Positions 60,594 through 64,000 of a stretch of DNA of 64,000 nucleotides are shown here, piece after piece. The translations under genes were made by a program, and so were the position numbers. Under the pieces are notes generated by a model, which saw nothing but the letters and a program-made list of their open reading frames with translations, made no database searches and was not told the origin of the DNA. The DNA comes from Pseudomonas sp. DNDY-54. Lineage in GTDB: Bacteria > Pseudomonadota > Gammaproteobacteria > Pseudomonadales > Pseudomonadaceae. The stretch spans positions 2,418,001 to 2,482,000 of the forward strand of contig NZ_CP082271.1 in assembly GCF_019880365.1 (NCBI RefSeq), in the 5' to 3' direction. Each line of letters opens with the position of its first letter. Positions within the stretch are counted from its first letter, which is position 1.

Positions 60594-61396
60594 GCGGCAC
60601 CTCGTTGTTCCAACGCGCTCCAGCGGCTAAATAGCTGTTTGAGCAGATTGGCAGTGTCACACGGGTGCTCAAGCGGAAACATATGCCCGCCGGGCATTGT
60701 ATGGGCTTCACCATGGGTAACCAGCCGCAGCAGGTAAGCATGATGGGGAAGCACGACTCGACTCTGGCTGCCACGTACTACGGCGAGCGGTATCTTCAAC
60801 GCATGCGGCCAGCCCGGCGTTACGTGCGGCACGCTGCGGTAGATTCGTATCTCGGTTTCAGGATCGAAACGCAGGCGGAGGCCGTGGGGAGTCGGCTCCA
60901 GGCCATGTTCAACATAGGCGTCAAGGCAGTCAGGATCGAAGGTACGAAACAACGCTTTGCTGGCGAAATACTGCCGTGCTTCCTCTGCGCAACTGAACTG
61001 ATTGCGGCGACCCAAGGTACGCCCGGCGGGTGTCAGGCGGTCAATGAAGCCGAAACGCTTCGCCGCCCAGATCAGCGACTGGTCCAGCCAGGTCGTCATC
61101 GGTGAATCCAGCATGACCACTCCGCGATACCGCTCCGGCCGTTGCAGCGCGGCATGATAGTGAAGCATTCCGCCCAGCGAATGGCCAACACCCCAGACCG
61201 GTTCGCCTAGTGTCTCGAGTTGTTCGAGGAGTTCTTGCACAAGGTTTTGCCAGTTGTCATCAACCGGAAAGCGCGGATCGTGGCCATGCTGATCGAGGTG
61301 AGTCACCACATACTCAGGCGCCAGCGAGTCGAAAAGCTTGCCATAGGTCGCGGATGGAAAACCGTTGGCGTGGGCGAAGAAAATGCGTTGCGTCAT
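60590..61396 (-). CDS. Alpha/beta hydrolase, second copy of the pair
   Basis: A 268-residue serine hydrolase beginning MTQRIFFAHANGFPSATYGKLFDSLA; the AHANGFP loop, instead of HGxP, is characteristic of a Pseudomonas hydrolase subgroup. The nucleophile elbow is GVGHSLGGMLHYHAA and the catalytic histidine is in MPGGHMFPLEHP. It overlaps the following hydrolase gene by four bases. The two proteins are only distantly alike, so this is not a recent tandem duplication. The ATG at 61396 is chosen over a start nine codons upstream. Confidence 0.9.
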   Translation of the reverse strand: MTQRIFFAHANGFPSATYGKLFDSLAPEYVVTHLDQHGHDPRFPVDDNWQNLVQELLEQLETLGEPVWGVGHSLGGMLHYHAALQRPERYRGVVMLDSPMTTWLDQSLIWAAKRFGFIDRLTPAGRTLGRRNQFSCAEEARQYFASKALFRTFDPDCLDAYVEHGLEPTPHGLRLRFDPETEIRIYRSVPHVTPGWPHALKIPLAVVRGSQSRVVLPHHAYLLRLVTHGEAHTMPGGHMFPLEHPCDTANLLKQLFSRWSALEQRGAA

Positions 61397-61500
61397 AGGT
61401 TCGATGCGGCAGGAGAAAGGCAACTATTGTCTGGCCCCCTTCCCCTTCCGGCAATCGGCCTGAGCGGCAGAACCAACGGCAGTCCTGCCAAACAAGGCAT

Positions 61501-61968
61501 CTAGGAGGCCTGTTTGGCGCTGGGGCTGTTCTCGCTTACTGGAACTACCGCGACAGTCAGCCTTGAGATGCAGCTCAGCTTGCCGTCCTCGCCACTCAAG
61601 CGAATATCCCAGACGTGGCTTGAGCGCCCGAGGTGAACGGGGCGGCAGACGGCAGTAACGCGTCCGCTGCGCAGCGCTCGAATGTGGTTGGCGTTGACTT
61701 CAAGGCCAACACAGTAAAAACGGCTTGGGTCGATGCACTGATAGCTCGCGGTTGAGCCGACCGTTTCGGCGAGCACTACCGAAGCGCCGCCGTGCAATAG
61801 TCCATACGGCTGATGGGTGCGGGAGTCGACCACCATGCTCGCCGTAAGGGAATCGTCATCGACCGCTTCGAAACGGATATCGAGCAGTTCGAGAATAGTG
61901 TTCTGGCGATTTGCATTGAGTTGTTCAAGCTGCGGAAGACGATGCCAAATACTCAAGTTGCTCTCCAT
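61501..61968 (-). CDS. PaaI-type hotdog thioesterase
   Basis: A 155-residue cytosolic acyl-CoA thioesterase. The hotdog motif is QPYGLLHGGASVVLAETVGSTASY, with the catalytic acidic residue E in the long helix, followed by GLEVNANHIRALRSGRVTA. Close relatives include MenI/EntH-like enzymes acting on aryl-CoAs. The C-terminal tail (VSENSPSAKQAS) is variable. It lies in a minus-strand row with sixA downstream in the reverse order; coexpression is plausible. Confidence 0.9.
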   Translation of the reverse strand: MESNLSIWHRLPQLEQLNANRQNTILELLDIRFEAVDDDSLTASMVVDSRTHQPYGLLHGGASVVLAETVGSTASYQCIDPSRFYCVGLEVNANHIRALRSGRVTAVCRPVHLGRSSHVWDIRLSGEDGKLSCISRLTVAVVPVSENSPSAKQAS

Positions 61969-61993
61969 TCTTATTTTGTGTTTTCAGAATTTG

Positions 61994-62485
61994 CTATGTA
62001 CTGCTTTTTTTGGAAGAAGGCAGCGACTGTTCTGCATGCCGCAGCGCGATGAGACGCATCAGTCCGGCTGCCAGATAGTCGCCTTCCAGCTCGGCCAGAC
62101 TGGCGGTAGCCATCGGTAGCGGCGCATTGCGATGACCGCCAATCAGCCATCCGCCGAACACACCGACAAAGGGCTGGTGGGTCACGAGCAAAATATCTTG
62201 CTCGGTACGGCGATCGAGATAGAGCAATGCGTCAGTCGGGTCGGTCTCAGGCGTGAGCCATGGCACCGTCTCGACCGGTCCAGCGAAGCCAAGCGCCTGC
62301 CGAATGATCTCGGCAGTCTGCTGGGCGCGCTGGTAAGGGCTAGCGAGAATTGCCTGGAGCGGTTGTTCCTGCAGATAAGTGGCGGCACGTTCCACCTCGA
62401 CTCGCCCCTTACCTGTCAGATTCCGTTCCGCGTCGGTACGGGCCTTGGGTTCAGCCTCGCCATGACGCAGCAGCCACAACTTCAT
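61994..62485 (-). CDS. sixA: Phosphohistidine phosphatase SixA
   Basis: A 163-residue histidine phosphatase of the phosphoglycerate-mutase fold that removes phosphate from phosphohistidine proteins (in E. coli, the ArcB and PtsNTR relays). It begins MKLWLLRHGEAEPKARTD with the catalytic RHG. The second arginine is in ASPYQRAQQTAEII and the second histidine in LLVTHQPFVG. It overlaps the DUF4389 gene by four bases. Confidence 0.93.
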   Translation of the reverse strand: MKLWLLRHGEAEPKARTDAERNLTGKGRVEVERAATYLQEQPLQAILASPYQRAQQTAEIIRQALGFAGPVETVPWLTPETDPTDALLYLDRRTEQDILLVTHQPFVGVFGGWLIGGHRNAPLPMATASLAELEGDYLAAGLMRLIALRHAEQSLPSSKKSST

Positions 62486-62820
62486 GGCTGCGGCTCCTGC
62501 TCTGGCGGGGTTGGCGTCACGGGCGCAACCGTTTCGGTATCAGCTGGACGCGGCTTAGGCCAATCAGACATCGGCCAGGGCTTGCGATCGGTATTAAACG
62601 TGCCGAAACGCCCTATTTGCGCGACGTACTGACTGAGGCTGTCCCCAAGCTCTTGCAGGCTTACGTTGGCCTTACCATTCACCGCATGCAGAACCAGCTG
62701 CGCGACCACGATAACCAGGAGCACGAGCTCGGCCACCTGCCAGACAAAAAAGAAAACCAGCATCCAGAGGGCGCGCAAGATCAGCGACTCACGATCCGCG
62801 CTGCGTTGTGATGTATTCAT
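62482..62820 (-). CDS. DUF4389 membrane protein
   Basis: A 112-residue inner-membrane protein. Two adjacent hydrophobic segments (ALWMLVFFFVWQVAELVLLVIVVAQLVL) form the DUF4389 core, followed by LGDSLSQYVAQIGRFGTFNTD and a proline-rich cytoplasmic tail (TPTPPEQEPQP). Function unknown. It sits between gpsA and sixA, with a four-base overlap to sixA and a short gap to gpsA; all are on the minus strand and probably one transcript. Confidence 0.9.
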   Translation of the reverse strand: MNTSQRSADRESLILRALWMLVFFFVWQVAELVLLVIVVAQLVLHAVNGKANVSLQELGDSLSQYVAQIGRFGTFNTDRKPWPMSDWPKPRPADTETVAPVTPTPPEQEPQP

Positions 62821-62839
62821 CCACGTCTCCTTATCGTTC

Positions 62840-63862
62840 TCAGAAGCCGTCGGTGGAAATAAAATCCACGTCGGTCTTCGGCTCGCCGCGCATTAGCAGC
62901 CCAATGACCTGCTCAAGCGTACGCCCCTCGTACAGGATGGCATGTAGCCCAGTGACCAGCGGCATATAGACCTGAAGTTCCTCAGCCTTACTCTTTAGTA
63001 CCTTGATGGTATTGACCCCTTCAGCGACCTCCCCGAGGCGCGATACGGCTTGCTCAAGCGTCAAACCCTCGCCGAGCGCGTAGCCGACCTGAAAGTTGCG
63101 ACTTTTCGCTGAGGTGCAAGTAACGATCAAATCTCCGACCCCCGCCAGCCCCAGGAATGTCATGGGATTGGCCCCTAATCTCACGGCGAAACGGGTCATT
63201 TCGGCGAGCGCACGTGTAATTAACATGCTGCGCGTGTTTTCGCCCATGCCCATCGCGGCGGCCATGCCGGCCATGATTGCGTAGACATTTTTCAACGCCC
63301 CTCCGAGCTCCACACCAAACCGGTCGGCGCTGGCATAGACTCGAAACGTTCGGCCATGCAGAGCCTGTTGAACGCTTAAGCATAGTGCCTCGTCGGCGCT
63401 GGCAACCACGGTCGCGGTGAGTGCATGCTCGGCGACCTCACGCGCCAGATTAGGCCCGGAGATCACGCCAATGCGGGCCAGCGGTGCGATCTCTTCAAGA
63501 ATCTGACTCATCAGCATGAAGCCGTGAGCCTCGATGCCCTTCGTCGTACTCACCAGCATTTTTCCCGCTAATTGCTGGGTGAAAGGAGACAAAGCCTGGC
63601 GCAGCGCACTGGACGGCAACGCCACGAAAACCAGATCGCAGTCCGTCAGCGTCAACGCCAGATCAGTAACCGGCTGGACCTCAGGGAGCACCGTCACACC
63701 CTTGAGATAACGAGGATTCTGTCGCTGGGTACGAATGCTTTCAGCCTGCTCGGGATCACGCATCCATAACCGGACGCTGTGGCCGTTCTCGGCGAGTAGA
63801 TTGGCGATAGCGGTACCAAAGCTACCGCCGCCTAGCACCGCTATGGGTTGCTGTTCAGTCAT
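62840..63862 (-). CDS. gpsA: NAD(P)-dependent glycerol-3-phosphate dehydrogenase
   Basis: It reduces dihydroxyacetone phosphate to sn-glycerol 3-phosphate for phospholipid synthesis. It has 340 residues. The nucleotide-binding loop is AVLGGGSFGTAIANLLAENGH, the substrate region contains STTKGIE, SGPNLAREV and GGALKNVYAIMAG (with the catalytic lysine), and the C-terminal domain has LGLAGVGDLIVTCTS. The first gene of the gpsA-DUF4389-sixA row; its upstream flank runs to the window edge without another gene. Confidence 0.97.
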   Translation of the reverse strand: MTEQQPIAVLGGGSFGTAIANLLAENGHSVRLWMRDPEQAESIRTQRQNPRYLKGVTVLPEVQPVTDLALTLTDCDLVFVALPSSALRQALSPFTQQLAGKMLVSTTKGIEAHGFMLMSQILEEIAPLARIGVISGPNLAREVAEHALTATVVASADEALCLSVQQALHGRTFRVYASADRFGVELGGALKNVYAIMAGMAAAMGMGENTRSMLITRALAEMTRFAVRLGANPMTFLGLAGVGDLIVTCTSAKSRNFQVGYALGEGLTLEQAVSRLGEVAEGVNTIKVLKSKAEELQVYMPLVTGLHAILYEGRTLEQVIGLLMRGEPKTDVDFISTDGF

Positions 63863-64000
63863 GGGCTATCCGTTTGAGCCACCGAGGGCAATGATCGGCA
63901 TTATACGTAGCGTTCGAAGCACAGCCAGTGCAACCCAACCGCCATTGGAATCATCAGGTTACAGTTTTTGCGGACCAGAAGATCAGCGAAGCGTCCGTGT
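63863..64000. other. Right-edge flank upstream of gpsA
   Basis: 138 bases ahead of gpsA, where its promoter is expected. I see no gene or clear signal before the window ends. Confidence 0.5.

Overview
The window is a gene-dense, fairly GC-rich stretch of a gammaproteobacterial chromosome of the Pseudomonas type, most likely the Pseudomonas stutzeri group (Stutzerimonas). This rests on gene content and order: cmaX-crfX-cmpX-sigX-oprF with rraA and ppsA/ppsR beside it, thrH-cysH-cysB, oprI, lipA with its foldase, and tgpA-DUF58-MoxR are all characteristic Pseudomonas neighbourhoods. I assign the genus from memory of these arrangements; the species is an inference. I saw no rRNA or tRNA gene, IS element, prophage or CRISPR array.

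Layout. 1-4 kb: the end of a universal stress protein gene, a DUF1289 gene and acnB (aconitase B). 4-8.6 kb: the minus-strand envelope-stress cluster rraA | cmaX-crfX-cmpX-sigX-oprF. 8.8-12.2 kb: PEP synthase ppsA and its divergent regulator kinase/phosphorylase gene ppsR. 12.2-19.1 kb: the 2-methylcitrate operon prpR(GntR)-prpB-prpC-acnD-prpF on the minus strand, without prpD at its end and with a REP-like double hairpin between acnD and prpF. 19.3-22.4 kb: a tight three-gene set of periplasmic retropepsin-like protease, inactive-transglutaminase membrane protein and ATP-grasp amidoligase, which looks like an under-characterised peptide or cell-surface modification system. 22.4-23.8 kb: pabB. 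23.9-30.2 kb: a four-gene overlapping operon encoding an SMC-like ATPase (1224 aa), a small MksE/JetB-like protein, a MksF/JetA-like kleisin and a TOPRIM protein. This is a Wadjet/MksBEFG-like condensin system in an ATPase-first order, placed between pabB and thrH, which I recall as adjacent in P. aeruginosa. It is the most interesting part of the window and the best candidate for an accessory anti-plasmid defence system.

30.2-36 kb: thrH, cysH, cysB, a PanE-like reductase, a DAHP synthase and a small GNAT protein. 36.3-42.5 kb: oprI, an L,D-transpeptidase, a small Cys-motif protein, the TesA esterase, a YbbA/YbbP-type ABC transporter and greB. 42.5-44.8 kb: extracellular lipase lipA with its foldase, preceded by a clear sigma-54 promoter. 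44.7-49.6 kb: an MltF-like lytic transglycosylase, a TatD-family nuclease, a chemoreceptor and an acyl-CoA thioesterase. 49.7-53.6 kb: MoxR-DUF58-TgpA. 53.9-56.4 kb: a small lipoprotein and selD-mnmH (tRNA selenouridine synthesis). 56.6-63.9 kb: a patatin-like protein, an AI-2E family exporter, a DUF4892 protein, two overlapping alpha/beta hydrolases, a hotdog thioesterase, sixA, a DUF4389 protein and gpsA.

Most genes here are ordinary core metabolism and envelope maintenance, and transcription units are well separated by strong hairpin terminators. Start codons were refined against family N-termini and ribosome binding sites where the longest open frame was implausible. All functional calls are by reading the sequence; no database search was run.
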